A stretch of DNA of 64,000 nt from Symbiodinium natans. Its lineage: Eukaryota > Sar > Dinophyceae > Suessiales > Symbiodiniaceae. The position numbers and the translations under genes were made by a program. Under the pieces are notes generated by a model. That model was not told the origin of the DNA. It searched no databases and worked only from the letters and a program-made list of their open reading frames with translations. Position 1 is the first letter of the stretch. Each line of letters starts with the position of its first letter. Location: contig CAJNDS010001068.1 of NCBI GenBank assembly GCA_905221605.1, positions 451,898 to 515,897 on the forward strand, read 5' to 3'. Below, in pieces: positions 30,280 through 39,885 of this stretch.

Positions 30280-30430
30280 ACTTGGTAGCCCAGTAGCCAT
30301 AATATCAGGGCACCCTGTTGTAAGGTTTGGGTACTTTAGACAGGAACCCAGACCAAAACAAGAGCTTAAACCCTAAACCCTAAACCCTAAACCCTAAACC
30401 CTAAACCCTAAAATTACTGGGCTACCAAGA
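30280..30430. mobile_element. TTGGTAGCCCAG element carrying a telomere-like tract
   Basis: ACTTGGTAGCCCAGTA at the left and TACTGGGCTACCAAGA at the right are matched inverted ends. Between the usual interior (AGGGCACCC, GGAACCCAGACC) and the right end lies a tract of CCCTAAA at 30366-30412 that other copies lack. Confidence 0.8.
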
Positions 30431-30439
30431 AGAAAAAAA

Positions 30440-31380
30440 AGTCCGGGCCTCCCCCGTAGCATCTCAAGTGGGACGACACATCCACGAAAATCCCGACATG
30501 ATGTGCAATACCAGGGGGAACACCCCTGGTCCCATTCCAGACTCAAAATGGTTTAGGGTTTAGGGTTAGGGTTTAGGGTTTAGGGTTTAGGGTTTAGGGT
30601 TTAGGGTTCCAAAACCCACAGGGAACACAGGGGAGGACCAGAGCTTGAAACGGTCAGCAGCAGCAGAAGGATGACTGGGTCTGCTTACCTTGGCTCCCAG
30701 GGTTTGAACTCCGGTTCTGCAGGACTAGGGTCCTAGTGTAGGCCGATCTAGGGTTTAGGGTTTAGGGTTTAGGGTTTAGGGTCGCGCGCTACGACCGCAA
30801 AGCTTTTGAGGCGTTGGGGAGGGGGCGCGGGGTAATTAAGTCGCATGGATGGACATGACGGCATGGCTTTTGCTTACATCCATGTGCTTTTGCATATTCT
30901 ACGGTGGGAGGACTGGTAGAGGTGGATGAATGCACGCGGGCAGTGTCCCAGCTCGCAAAAGGCGGCAACCAACGTGCCTGAAAACCTCCTCAACCCTAAA
31001 CCCTAAACCCTAAACCCTAAACATTTACCAGCCTACTAGGCTATTCCGGATACTGTGGGGCAGAGCTCCTGTAAAGCACGCGCACTCCTAGATCCTGCTA
31101 ACGCAGAAGATGCCAAAAATGGACGGGTTAAGCAAAAGCATGCTGCTCCTCAGCAGGGGCTTAGGGTTTAGGGTTTAGGGTTCAGGGTTTCGGGGGAGCT
31201 TAGAAACCACATGCCAGAAAAGACGTCGAAGCGCAAAAGACGTCGAAGCGCGCTAAGATCTAGGAGATAAGGGAAGAATTCACTTTAGGTTCTCACCGTC
31301 CTCACCGCTCGCTTACTGGCGCGGTTTTCTCACTCTCCTCTCACTTTATTCACTCCCCTGCTGACCCTAAACCCTACACC
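30440..31380. other. Spacer with telomere-like tracts
   Basis: TTTAGGG at 30550-30607 and 30748-30782, CCCTAAA at 30993-31022 and 31368-31405, TTTAGGG at 31160-31185. No convincing gene. Confidence 0.5.
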
Positions 31381-31689
31381 CTACACCCTAAACCCTAAGC
31401 CCCTAAACTGCAGTGATAAGGCATGTTGGCTCCCGCATGCTGCTGTCTTGCTAGTGTTCCTGCAGAGACGAGCCAGCAACGGACAGAAGAGAAATAGGGG
31501 GGGGGGGGGTTTAAGTCCCTTTTCAGGTTCCTACTGGTAGCAGAGTGCGAGGGTGGAGGGTCGGGTTTAGGGTTTAGGTTTTAGGGTTTCGGGTTTAGGG
31601 TTTAGGGCTTCGGTCTTCGGGTTTAGGGGTGTAGAAAGTTGAGGCAGTTGATCTCTTTTGGCCCCCTTTGGGCCCTGAAAGCTCGATAG

Positions 31690-32010
31690 GCTCATGGACC
31701 CTAAATCCTAAATCCTCAACCCTGAACCCTAAACCCTAAATCCTAAACCCTAAACCCTAAACCCTAAACCCTAAACCCTAAACCCTGAACGGGGCTTCGG
31801 CCAAGTCGCAAGGCCCAGGGCAGCCTCTGCAGCTGAGACATTGCATAGTGTCCGCGACCTTCTCACACGGTGTGTAGGGTTTAGGGTTTAAAGCTTAGGG
31901 CTTAGGGCTTAGGGCTTAGGGTTTAGGGTTTAGGGTTTAGGGTTAGGGTTTAGGGTTTAGGGTTTAGGGTTTAGGGTTTAGGGCTATAGGGCTATAGGGC
32001 TATAGTGCTT
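31690..32010. repeat. CCCTAAA tract, spacer, TTTAGGG tract
   Basis: CCCTAAA at 31695-31790 and TTTAGGG/GCTTAGGG at 31875-31985 ending in GGGCTATA units. The 80 bp island between has a weak CEKVAD-like minus frame, not strong enough to call. Confidence 0.85.
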
Positions 32011-32800
32011 ACGCCGCAAGGGGTTTGTGGGGTGGTGGTAGGTTTGGGGCTTCAGGCTTAAGGGCTTCGGCTCCTTTGTAGTGTTCAGGGTTTAGGGTTT
32101 CGGGAGTATTTTGGGCCCCAGCGTTCTCATCCCTGAGCATCCCCTAGCGGGTTAGAACCAAACTGTAACCCCCCCAATGCGGGTACCTTCTACCCCCCTG
32201 CAATGTCTAGTCTAAGGGATTGAAAAGGGCATCCAATTCCCGAACTTCCTACTAAGAAACTGGCAACGTTTCTGTTTTGGACCCATCATGTTGCACCCTA
32301 AACCCCTGAACCCTAAACCCTTTAAACCCTAAACCCTAAACGCTAAGCTTAGAGACATAGGTGCCGTTACATGTGGGCAAGCCTATAGGGGTGCCCACCC
32401 TCCCCTCCCGCCTTTATTGAGCATACCTTTGCCCTAAATCCCTAGCCCTAAACCCTAAACCCTAAACCCTAAACCCTAGACCCTAAACCCTAAACCCTAA
32501 ACCCTCAAGATGCCCAGAGTACTTCAGCAGATGCCTAAATTCCTACGACCCTTTGGAGGGTTCTCAGAGCTCCCGTGGCTTGCCAACAACCGTCAATTAA
32601 ACACGCCTGCCCCTCCCCGAGATGGGTTGAGGGTTTAGGAGTTTAGGGTTTAGGGTGGTGTAGGGTTTGGGGTCTAACAGGGTATTCGAAACCCCAGATA
32701 AACCTCCAAAAGCTGTTTGGGAGGATTAGGTTAACGGAGTTAGCGCCTGAATGTACCCTGCATACACCTGCCAACAGAGGTTCTGAAGGGGGATTCATGG
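32010..32800. other. Spacer with CCCTAAA tract at 32445-32508
   Basis: Mixed sequence, no clear gene. Small telomere-like tracts at 32296-32345 and 32630-32660. Confidence 0.5.
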
Positions 32801-33030
32801 TGCTGGTTTAGGGTTTAGGGTTTAGGGTTTAGGGTTTAGGGTTTAGGGTTTAGGGTTTAGGGTTTAGGGTTTAGGGTTTAGGGTTTAGGGTTTAGGGTTT
32901 AGGGTTCTGCTAAGAACTCGGAAGCCACAGGCATCGCGGCTTGATCCCGAGGATAGCCAACCACAAGCCCTACCCCCCATGAGCGGGTTTAGGGTTTAGG
33001 GTTTAGGGTTTAGGGTTTAGGGTTTAGGGT
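32800..33030 (-). repeat. TTTAGGG telomere-like tracts
   Basis: Fifteen perfect heptamers at 32805-32906 and seven at 32987-33030. Confidence 0.95.
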
Positions 33031-33044
33031 CCAAGGCACATATC

Positions 33045-33118
33045 GGTGGGTTTCGCCGGCAGCGTTGATCGTCTGCACCAGGGCTACCTCTCGAGTGTAG
33101 CTGCAGCGGTGCGGATCC
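33045..33118 (-). CDS. Weak PPR-like exon fragment
   Basis: Reads CSYTREVALVQTINAAGETH; the SYT...TINAAGE pattern resembles a PPR join with an insertion. Low confidence. Confidence 0.35.
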
Positions 33119-33149
33119 ACCTCCCGAGGATTAGGGCTTAGGGTTCGGA

Positions 33150-33265
33150 GTTTAGGGTTTAGGGTTTAGGGTTTAGGGTTTAGGGTTTAGGGTTTAGGGT
33201 TTAGGGTTTAGGGTTTAGGGTTTAGGGTTTAGGGTTTAGGCTTTAGGCTTTAGGGTTTAGGGTGG
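33150..33265 (-). repeat. TTTAGGG telomere-like tract
   Basis: About fourteen heptamers ending in TTTAGGC variants. Confidence 0.95.
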
Positions 33266-33280
33266 GGTGACAGAATGCAT

Positions 33281-33371
33281 GGAGGTTCATGGGTACTTAC
33301 AAATCCTGAATGGGGTAAGGTATAGGTGCCATACTTCTAAGCCCTCTTTAAACTACGCACGAACCCCCAAG
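33281..33371. mobile_element. Short TIR element, GGTTCATGG family
   Basis: TGGAGGTTCATGGGTACTTA on the left and GCACGAACCCCCAA on the right, with GGCAACTT-like interior GTGCCATACTTC. Confidence 0.5.
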
Positions 33372-33579
33372 ATGGGTTTAGGGTTTATAGGGTTTCGCAG
33401 TTAGGGACATTGTGGGGTTCAGTCAAACACGGTAGCACCTATGGGACGTATAAGCTTCAGTCTCCCAAACCTCAGCATCTCGCTTCATACGCCCCCCGTA
33501 AAGTAAGCCCGAGATGAACATCCACTGCTTTTTGCAGTTTAGGGGTTCAGGGATTAAGGGTTCGGGTTCGGGTGAGCCA

Positions 33580-33772
33580 GCCTTTGCAAAAAATGACTAT
33601 CAAGCCTGGTAAAGTCAGGGACGAAGCGAACCGTTGTGGTGAGCTTCCCGTGCAAGACCGTCGCAACAGAAGACGAGGGCGCATCTTCACTCTTGATTTC
33701 CCCTGCTCCCCGTGCCGATGTAGCAGGGGGTCCTTCATCCACAGAAGCAGACAGTGGGTCTGAGTCTGAGCC
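33580..33772 (-). CDS. Exon-like fragment downstream of element insertion
   Basis: The minus frame reads MGSDSDPLSASVDEGPPATS, later GEIKSEDAPSSSVATVLHGK and TTTVRFVPDFTRLDSHFLQR, then telomere-like residues. It is continuous in frame with the fragment at 33877-34010 if the 94 bp element and one copy of its 5 bp duplication are left out. An acidic, Ser-rich linker followed by a folded-looking segment; family unknown. Confidence 0.55.
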
Positions 33773-33777
33773 CATAC

Positions 33778-33871
33778 TCGGTTGCCCAGTATCCTAGGAT
33801 TATAAAGGGTGCCCTTTTTTGCTTAAATGGTTTTACAAGGGAACCTGCACCCCCAAAAAAGGGCATGCTAG
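33778..33871. mobile_element. Introner-like element with 5 bp target duplication inside a coding frame
   Basis: TCGGTTGCCCAGTATCC opens a 94 bp element with the family core GGGTGCCCTTTTTTG..CAAGGGAACC. CATAC (minus GTATG) lies on both sides, 33773-33777 and 33872-33876. Omitting the element and one duplication joins ...WELIDG with MGSDSDPL in the same frame. Confidence 0.75.
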
Positions 33872-33876
33872 CATAC

Positions 33877-34010
33877 CGTCAATCAGCTCCCAGGTGCTTC
33901 CAAGGTCTTGCTTGTTGGCGTGATTGACAATTTGGTGAAGGATGTGGTGAAGCCTTCCTGAACCCTTCTTCTCCCAATGCTCAAAAGCCTTCTTACGCGC
34001 TCCTTCACGG
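33877..34010 (-). CDS. Exon-like fragment upstream of element insertion
   Basis: The minus frame reads RKKAFEHWEKKGSGRLHHIL, then HQIVNHANKQDLGSTWELID. Basic and helical-looking, coding-like, family unknown. Open sequence continues upstream to about 34177 but is less convincing there. Confidence 0.5.
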
Positions 34011-34269
34011 TCTTCGTTTTTAGATCTCACAACTCTCCCAAAACCGAAAGTTCTGAGCCCCTCACACTGAATGCAACGAGACACCCCAGACGCACACCTG
34101 GGATCCACGGTCATTCGCAAGGGACCTAAACTGAAAACCGCAATGAACACCCTGCGCAGCATCAGGCCCCTACACAACAGCTACAGAGTTTGCAGCAATG
34201 CAACCCCAAAACCCTAAACCCTGAACCCTGAACCCTAAATACTAAACCCTAAACCCTGAACCCTCAACT

Positions 34270-34345
34270 TAGACCTCAACATCTGCGATCTTCCTCGTAA
34301 CTTGCCCGGCACCTCTTCCCAGGCCGCGACCATCTTCTCCTCCAC
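34270..34345 (-). CDS. Exon-like fragment
   Basis: Reads VEEKMVAAWEEVPGKLRGRS. Probably the same transcription unit as the 33.6-37.3 kb exons. Confidence 0.35.
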
Positions 34346-34597
34346 CTACCGGGGCGGAGGGTCTCTAAACCCTAAACCCTAAACCCTAAACCCTAAACCC
34401 TAAACCCTAAACCCTATGGGACCTGCGCTGAAGGATCCGTGCTTTCCTTCTTCTGGGGTACAGTAGGGAGACAAACGGATTCCACAGATTGCTAGGTCTC
34501 AGCTACGACTTGCTTAAGAACCACTCAAAAAAACTCTTCCTTTTTAGGGCAAGATAGGGATGATTATTCTGTGTCTTTGGGAGTCCTTAAGCAAATA

Positions 34598-34700
34598 GTA
34601 CCCTAAACCCTAAACCCTAAACCCTAAACCCTAAACCCTAAACCCTAAACCCTAAACCCTAAACCCTAAACCCTAAACCCTAAACCCTAAACCCTAAACC
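34598..34700 (+). repeat. CCCTAAA telomere-like tract
   Basis: Fourteen perfect heptamers. A smaller tract is at 34366-34415. Confidence 0.95.
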
Positions 34701-34717
34701 CTTGTCTTCCTTGACTA

Positions 34718-34797
34718 CTGAGGTATTTCGCGGCTCCGGGTCTGCAGGTTCGTCCGCTTCGAGGCTCAGCGTTCCAGGAATGGGTTCATGCACGGCA
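34718..34797 (-). CDS. Exon-like acidic fragment
   Basis: Reads PAVHEPIPGTLSLEADEPAD then PEPRNTSVVK, bracketed by telomere-like tracts of opposite orientation. Likely a linker exon of the zinc-knuckle gene. Confidence 0.4.
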
Positions 34798-34895
34798 GGG
34801 TTTAGGGTTTAGGGTTTAGGGTTTAGGGTTTAGGGTTTAGGGTTTAGGGTTTAGGGTTTAGGGTTTAGGGTTTAGGGTTTAGGGTTTAGGGTTTA
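34797..34895 (-). repeat. TTTAGGG telomere-like tract
   Basis: Fourteen perfect heptamers. Confidence 0.95.
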
Positions 34896-34934
34896 GAGGC
34901 ACAACGTGTCCCGTCACAGAGTTCCCTAAACCCT

Positions 34935-35050
34935 AAACCCTCACCGCCACGTTCACCCTCACCACCACCATGATCCAGACGCCCCACACTTCCGCCCGTG
35001 CCTCAGGCAACAGCCCTGAGCCAGCACACTTGGTGCAAGGCGTCTTTTCC
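34935..35050 (-). CDS. DnaJ-type zinc-knuckle exon 2 (CxxCxGxG)
   Basis: Minus frame KTPCTKCAGSGLLPEARAEV contains CTKCAGSG, a CxxCxGxG knuckle as in the cysteine-rich region of DnaJ/Hsp40 proteins, where pairs of such knuckles bind zinc. A second knuckle lies 600 bp upstream in transcription order (35.64 kb). No J domain (HPD) seen, so the protein may be a DnaJ-like zinc-finger protein rather than a full Hsp40. Confidence 0.5.
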
Positions 35051-35056
35051 TGGGCT

Positions 35057-35165
35057 ACTTGGAGGTTCATGGGTAGTTATGAGTATGGTTTAGGTAGGGT
35101 TAAGTAGGGCTAGAATTATGGTAACTGTACTTATACCCCGATTTGAGGTACTTCTAAACCTCCAA
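35057..35165. mobile_element. Short TIR element, GGTTCATGG family
   Basis: ACTTGGAGGTTCATGGGTA on the left and TACTTCTAAACCTCCAAAT on the right, with TAAGTAGGG and TATGGTAAC interior as in the 61.09 kb copy. It directly follows the knuckle exon. Confidence 0.65.
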
Positions 35166-35639
35166 ATACTCTGGGTACTTCAAGCATCATCGGGGCTAAT
35201 CAGAAGTCTTTTGCCGAGTAACCTAAAGGGGGAAAAACAGGTGCCCTTTCACCCGGCTATGAGGGATGTAGTCCTCTAGGCCCCAAAGCAAGGAATAATT
35301 ACGGGTACTACTGGGTGTTGTGGGATTCTCACAGGCTACGAGTGGAGGCGGGTTCCGGCGTTCGCAGGATCTTCGGCTGCTGGGGATCTGTGGTTGTAAA
35401 TTAAAGTCTCGCAGCATTCTTGGCTGGGTGCTGGTTGTGGTAGTCCTAGACCCGAAAAAAAGGAAGGACCCCAAACCCCTAACTTTCAACCGCAACCACC
35501 CCCCGAAACAAAACAAAAAGACAACAACAACAAAAGGGCAAATAGGAGATTTACAAAAAACAACCTAAAAACCCTGAAACCCTCAACCCTGAATCCTAAA
35601 CCCTAAACCCTAGTCCATAAGTAAGGCAAGGGCACTGAG

Positions 35640-35715
35640 GGGCCGAAGAGCTTCCAGGACTCAACGACGCCTTGGCCCTTGCAGTCGTCACAGGTGGGCT
35701 GCACCTCAAGGCAGG
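35640..35715 (-). CDS. DnaJ-type zinc-knuckle exon 1 (CxxCxGxG)
   Basis: After TTGAG the minus frame reads VQPTCDDCKGQGVVESWKLF, with the knuckle CDDCKGQG. Two such knuckles on the same strand in neighbouring islands make chance unlikely. The family's zinc site needs four cysteines from two knuckles, which this pair could supply. Confidence 0.55.
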
Positions 35716-35727
35716 CAGTGGGGAGGT

Positions 35728-35860
35728 AGGGTTTAGGGTTTAGGGTTTAGGGTTTAGGGTTTAGGGTTTAGGGTTTAGGGTTTAGGGTTTAGGGTTTAGG
35801 GTTTAGGGTTTAGGGTTTAGGGTTTAGGGTTTAGGGCTTAGGGCTTAGGGTTTAGGGTTT
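35728..35860 (-). repeat. TTTAGGG telomere-like tract
   Basis: Eighteen or so heptamers with GCTTAGGG at the end. Confidence 0.95.
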
Positions 35861-36010
35861 ACAGAAATTGTATGGGGTCTGGGTCCCAATAACGTTTTGA
35901 GCGAAAGTTTTGAACGAAACGTTTGAACGAGTTTTGAACGAAACTTTGTTTTTGCCCCCCTCCTGGAAGGAGGAAGGGGGGTCCCCCCCCCTTCCTTTTT
36001 TGGGTCTACA

Positions 36011-36122
36011 CAGACTGTTGCCGCTGGGGCCGCTGAGCCCGCCGAGGCCGAGCCCGAGGGTGGGAGAGTAAATGGAGCATTTCTCAGACTTAAAACTCGG
36101 CTTGTCAGCTGTTTAGACAAAT
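36011..36122 (+). CDS. Possible terminal exon, plus strand
   Basis: After CTTTTTTGGGTCTACACAG the plus frame reads TVAAGAAEPAEAEPEGGRVN, then GAFLRLKTRLVSCLDK and a stop. The opposite strand is also open, so this is uncertain. Confidence 0.25.
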
Positions 36123-36164
36123 GACTTGGAAATTCAGAATTTAGGGCTTAGGGTTTAAGAGAAT

Positions 36165-36225
36165 TGAAGAAATATATATATATATATATGCATATATATA
36201 TATACACATGTATATAAGTATATAT
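36165..36225. repeat. AT microsatellite
   Basis: (TA)n with TATATGCATATATA and TATACACATG interruptions. Confidence 0.95.
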
Positions 36226-36354
36226 AAAATCTTCCGGGGTTTTGACCGAAAGCTTCTTGGAGTTGCTCTGAGCTGCGAGAAAACAGCTTGAAAACGGGAC
36301 TTTGAGCAAAGGCTTGGAGGCCTGGGTTTGGTTGTGAAGGGGTTGAAAACGTAC

Positions 36355-36430
36355 TTGGTTTAGGGTTTAGGGTTTAGGGTTTAGGGTTTAGGGTTTGGGG
36401 TTTAGGGTTTAGGGTTTAGGGTTTAGGGCC
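36355..36430 (-). repeat. TTTAGGG telomere-like tract
   Basis: Ten heptamers with one TTTGGGG variant. Confidence 0.95.
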
Positions 36431-36478
36431 TGGGAGGGGGTTCTGCAAAGTGGCTTGGTGGTGGGAAGGGCCTGAGGT

Positions 36479-36670
36479 CTAATCCAAGGCCTCCCTTTCC
36501 TTCAAATAAGGGCGAACATCAGGTTTTCTTGGAAGTGTGTGGAGAGTTTTAAGTAGGGTTGCGTAAGTGGCAGAAACAAGCTTATAAACGTGGTTGCTAC
36601 AATCGGCAAATTGTTTTAGCTTCCACCAGCAAGTTGCTCGGATTCGGGAGTCGTTTTGTCGGTGCATCAT
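36479..36670 (-). CDS. Exon-like fragment, unknown family
   Basis: From an ATG at 36670 the frame contains KLKQFADCSNHVYKLVSATY, then TLLKTLHTLPRKPDVRPYLK and a stop. No telomere-like residues, coding-like composition. In order it would precede the zinc-knuckle exons. Confidence 0.4.
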   Translation of the reverse strand: MMHRQNDSRIRATCWWKLKQFADCSNHVYKLVSATYATLLKTLHTLPRKPDVRPYLKEREALD

Positions 36671-36839
36671 TCCGAGAATTCTCGGAAAAAAAGCCCTAAA
36701 CCCTAAACCTTCAACCCTAACCCTAAACCCTAAACCCTAAACCCCAAACCCTAAACTCCATACCCACGCTGTCATCGGCTCGCCTTCGTGACCATCACTC
36801 TCCGCCTGAGGGTCGTAGCGACACCACACCTGAGTCCAT

Positions 36840-37130
36840 GTTCCGGGTTTAGGGTTTAGGGTTTAGGGTATAAGGTTTAGGGTTTAGGGCTTAGGGTTTA
36901 GGGTTTAGGGTTTAGGCTATAAGGTTTAGGGTTTAGGGTTTAGGGTAGCTAGGGCTTCGGCATCCTATCGGCAGCTTCAAGTGATACGAGTGAGTAGGGT
37001 CGTGAACTCCTACGACCTTGTTGGCTACTACAGAGGCATCAGCATCGACTAAGGGCGCAAAATTCTCGAAAGATCCTAGGGTTTAGGGTTTAGGGTTCAG
37101 GGTTTAGGGTTTAGGGTTTAGGGTTTAGGG
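36840..37130 (-). repeat. TTTAGGG tracts with an island
   Basis: TTTAGGG/TATAAGG at 36845-36955 and TTTAGGG at 37076-37130; the 110 bp between holds no clear exon. Confidence 0.9.
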
Positions 37131-37133
37131 TGA

Positions 37134-37249
37134 GTTTCCAGCACGGACTCAACTTTGCGTCCCCGGCGCCGGGCGCAGATCTCCACGACTTCTTCGTGCT
37201 CGTGGGGGCCGCTAGTGGGGTGAGGTTGCGCATTCTGCGCGTTCCCCAT
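37134..37249 (-). CDS. Exon-like fragment beginning MGNAQ
   Basis: An ATG at about 37249 starts MGNAQNAQPHPTSGPHEHEE, then VVEICARRRGRKVESVLET. The MGxxx start would suit N-myristoylation if it is the real N-terminus. It could be the first exon of the 33.6-37.3 kb gene; the opposite strand is also open. Confidence 0.4.
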
Positions 37250-37559
37250 GGCTCTAGACACTCGAAACCCTAAACCCTAAACCCTAAACCCTAAACCCTA
37301 AACCCTGAACCTGATAAGCCTTGCGAGTCCTGCTGCTTGCGATGGGCGGTTCTCTAAACCATGACCCCCTCTGAGGCGTGCCCTCTAGATCTTCGGCTCC
37401 GGATGTGGATAAGAACCCTGAAAAGTGGTTTAGGGTTTAGGGAAAAGTGGTTTAGGGTTTAGGGTTTAGGGTTTAGGGTTTAGGGACCATAACTTACAAC
37501 AACCCGCCTACAGTCTCGCAATTGAAGGCTTCTCCCTCGGACTCGGCTAGGTGGGGTTG

Positions 37560-37655
37560 GTTTAGGGTTTAGGGTTTAGGGTTTAGGGTTTAGGGTTTCG
37601 GGTTTCGGGTTAAGGTTTAGGGTTTAATGGGCTTAGGGTTTCGGGTTCATGGACT
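37560..37655 (-). repeat. TTTAGGG/TTTCGGG telomere-like tract
   Basis: Heptamers with TTTCGGG variants. Other small tracts are at 37259-37308 and 37430-37486. Confidence 0.9.
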
Positions 37656-37659
37656 CCAC

Positions 37660-37740
37660 ATGCTCCGCCACTCGCCTGCGACAACCTACGGCCACGGAAG
37701 GAACAGCTGGAGTTGCGATGGCTGCGGAGAAGCGGCTCTT
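37660..37740 (-). CDS. Weak PPR-like exon fragment
   Basis: Minus frame RFSAAIATPAVPSVAVGCRR; FSAAIA is PPR-like but the rest is not. Confidence 0.25.
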
Positions 37741-37974
37741 AAGGCATCTCCCTGAACCCTAAACCCTAAACCTTAAACCCTAAACCCTAACTCCCTAAGC
37801 TTCCCTAAGGCTCCCTAGGTACCTACCCCCCATGAACCTCCCGCCCTCAAGAACCCTATAATGGTACGTCGTGATTGATTTGAACCTGCGACCCACGCCC
37901 CAGGACATCGGGCTTTTCGTTGTCCCCCGACCTAAAACCTAAACTCGAAACCTATGCTCCTTACCAGACAAGTC

Positions 37975-38880
37975 TAAACCCTAAACCCTAAACCCTAAAC
38001 CCCAAACCCTAAACCCTAAACCCCAAAAACTCTAAACCCTAAACCCCCAAAAAACCCTAAACCCTCTTATCATCTCCCTTGTCATTGAATCCTCCCCAAA
38101 CTCTATCTTCACCTCGTTGGTCTCCAGGGCCACGCGGCGGAGGTCGAACAATAGCACCTCGGGCGAGTTGAAAATCCCTAGCCCTAAACCCTAAACCCTA
38201 AACCCTCAACCTAATATAAGCTAAACGCAATTCTCGTGATAGGGTTTCAAGATTCGGGCTCAGGGTTTAGGGAATGAAGGGCTTCGGGTTTCAGTCAAAC
38301 AGTATGCCTTCGCGTTGTGTTGCAATTGAGTTGCAATTCACCGTAGATTTGCTGACTCTAAACAGGGAGTTCGTGAACTAGACACCCTGTTTAATCCCAA
38401 AAAGAGTTCTAGAGGGAGATAGAAAGCCACCTGGCACCAAATTCCTCAATTACTACCTCAAGAACTCCAGAACCACCGTAACAACCCCACAACCAACCTC
38501 TTTGTATGTGCATGATGATAAAGCCCATGATAGATTTCTGGAATTCTTATGTAACCTGGAAGAAAGTCGGCTACAACCTGTACGTGGAGGTTCGTGGATA
38601 GCTAGAAGTGGGGACGGATGGTTCATGGGCAGCAGAAGTAGTGTTACTAAGAGTCGGGCCACTAGTATTTGATAGCCGTTATTCCGGGCCCCTATAGGAC
38701 CCTATAAGAACCCTATGGAACCCTATAAAACCCTAAACCCTAGAACCTCCCTGCTCTCTAAAGACTGCATCTGTGAACTCAGAGTGCATCGGCAGTTTGA
38801 TGGCAGTTCTAAGTAGCGATAACACTAGAGCAACTATACTTAAGACCTTTTTAGGGTACTTGCAGCCCCACTTTTATATA
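37975..38880. other. Spacer, no clear gene
   Basis: CCCTAAA at 37976-38070 and 38180-38210, then mixed sequence with a GGTTCATGG-family fragment at 38585-38630 and CCCTATAA units at 38690-38740. Confidence 0.5.
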
Positions 38881-38904
38881 GCTGCTATAGCCTAAGTTGC
38901 TGCG

Positions 38905-38998
38905 TTCATAAGCCCCCAAAAGTGTACACTTTCAGTTCTATAGGGGATGGTATTATCCGAAAAGTGCAAGGTGGTGCTCACTCAGCTACTAAGTAGCT
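38905..38998. mobile_element. Short repeat, AAAAGTGTAC family
   Basis: TTCATAAGCCCCCAAAAGTG..TACACTTTCAGTTCTAT and GCTCACTCAGCTACTAAG match the copy at 59.37-59.46 kb over about 90 bp. Confidence 0.65.
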
Positions 38999-39084
38999 GT
39001 TCATACACCTCCAAGCGCACCCAAAACCCTGGCTTCAGCATAACCCCAAAGGAACCCGAAGCACCAGCCTGATTGGCGCCAGGG

Positions 39085-39132
39085 CACCAATGCACCTTGC
39101 CAGTGCCGTGCACGGGCGCAGGCGCTGATGGC
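39085..39132 (-). CDS. PPR-type exon with clear acceptor
   Basis: CTTTTTTTTCAG|GCCATCAGC: a pyrimidine tract and CAG lie immediately before AISACARARHWQGALV. This is the clearest splice acceptor in the window and fixes the exon phase used by the others. Confidence 0.8.
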
Positions 39133-39274
39133 CTGAAAAAAAAGTTTGGGGTTCGGTTTATGGTTTAGGGTTTAGGGTTTATAGTAGGGCTTAGGGTTTG
39201 GGGTTCGGCCTCAACATCAGCCTCAAGTCCGTTGTCTTAAGCTTTGCCAACATAAGTGGGCGGTTGAACTAAAT

Positions 39275-39442
39275 CGGGGAGGGGGGGGGGGGGGAGGGGG
39301 GGGCGGGGGAGGGGGGGAGAGAGGGGGGGGAGGGGGGGGGGAGGGGGGGGGGGAGGGGGGGGAGGGGGGGGGGAGGGGGGGGGGAGGGGGGGGGGAGGGG
39401 GGGGGGGGGAGGGGGGGGGGAGGGGGGGGGGAGGGGGGGGGC
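39275..39442. repeat. (G)nA low-complexity tract
   Basis: G runs of 6-10 separated by single A residues (GGGGGGGGGA units). It should form G-quadruplexes. The long proline frames on the other strand are artefacts. Confidence 0.95.
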
Positions 39443-39507
39443 CGCAATTGTCCCACACGTAGTAGAAATCCCCGCAGCAGGATCCCACAAAGTAACCGGT
39501 AACCAAG

Positions 39508-39620
39508 CCCTAAACCCTAAACCCCAAACCCCAAACCCTAAACCCTAAACCTAGAACCCTAAACCCTAAACCCTAAACCCTAAACCCTAAACCCTAAACC
39601 CTAAACCCTAAACCCTAACC
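39508..39620 (+). repeat. CCCTAAA telomere-like tract
   Basis: Fifteen heptamers, the first few CCCCAAA. Confidence 0.95.
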
Positions 39621-39659
39621 CGTGTCCAACTTAGTCCAACATCTCTTAGCATCAGAAGC

Positions 39660-39720
39660 CCGCGGGCCGAGGTGCGGCGTTGTAGAGCACGGTGTTGGCC
39701 AGGCCACCACCCTCCTTCTA
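39660..39720 (-). CDS. PPR-type exon fragment
   Basis: Reads GGLANTVLYNAAPRPAGF and a stop; NTVLYNAA is the C-terminal end of a PPR motif. Confidence 0.45.
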
Positions 39721-39784
39721 ATAGCCACGATTTCGGTTTAGGGTTGAGGGTTTAGGGTTTAGGGTTAGCCACGATTTCGGGGGC

Positions 39785-39885
39785 TTACGATAACAAGGGA
39801 CCCTAAAATAGACCCCAAATGGTAGGATCCCCTTTTTATGAGGACCCCAAGGAACCCCTCATTTCAGAAACACCCATTTCGGTTT
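39785..39885. mobile_element. Repeat family CCCCTAATTTCGGAAACCCC
   Basis: GACCCCAAATGGTAGGATCC, GAGGACCCCAAGGAACCCCT and CATTTCAGAAACACCC align with the 21.4 and 48.1 kb copies. Confidence 0.6.

Noticed and set aside
33547-33738. Alternative frame across the 33.6 kb exon
   Set aside because: A plain GT-AG reading would give it, but its composition is poor and only the other frame is continuous with the upstream exon after removing the element and one duplication.
39223-39506. Polyproline frames
   Set aside because: Reverse-strand reading of the (G)nA tract; no flanking domain.
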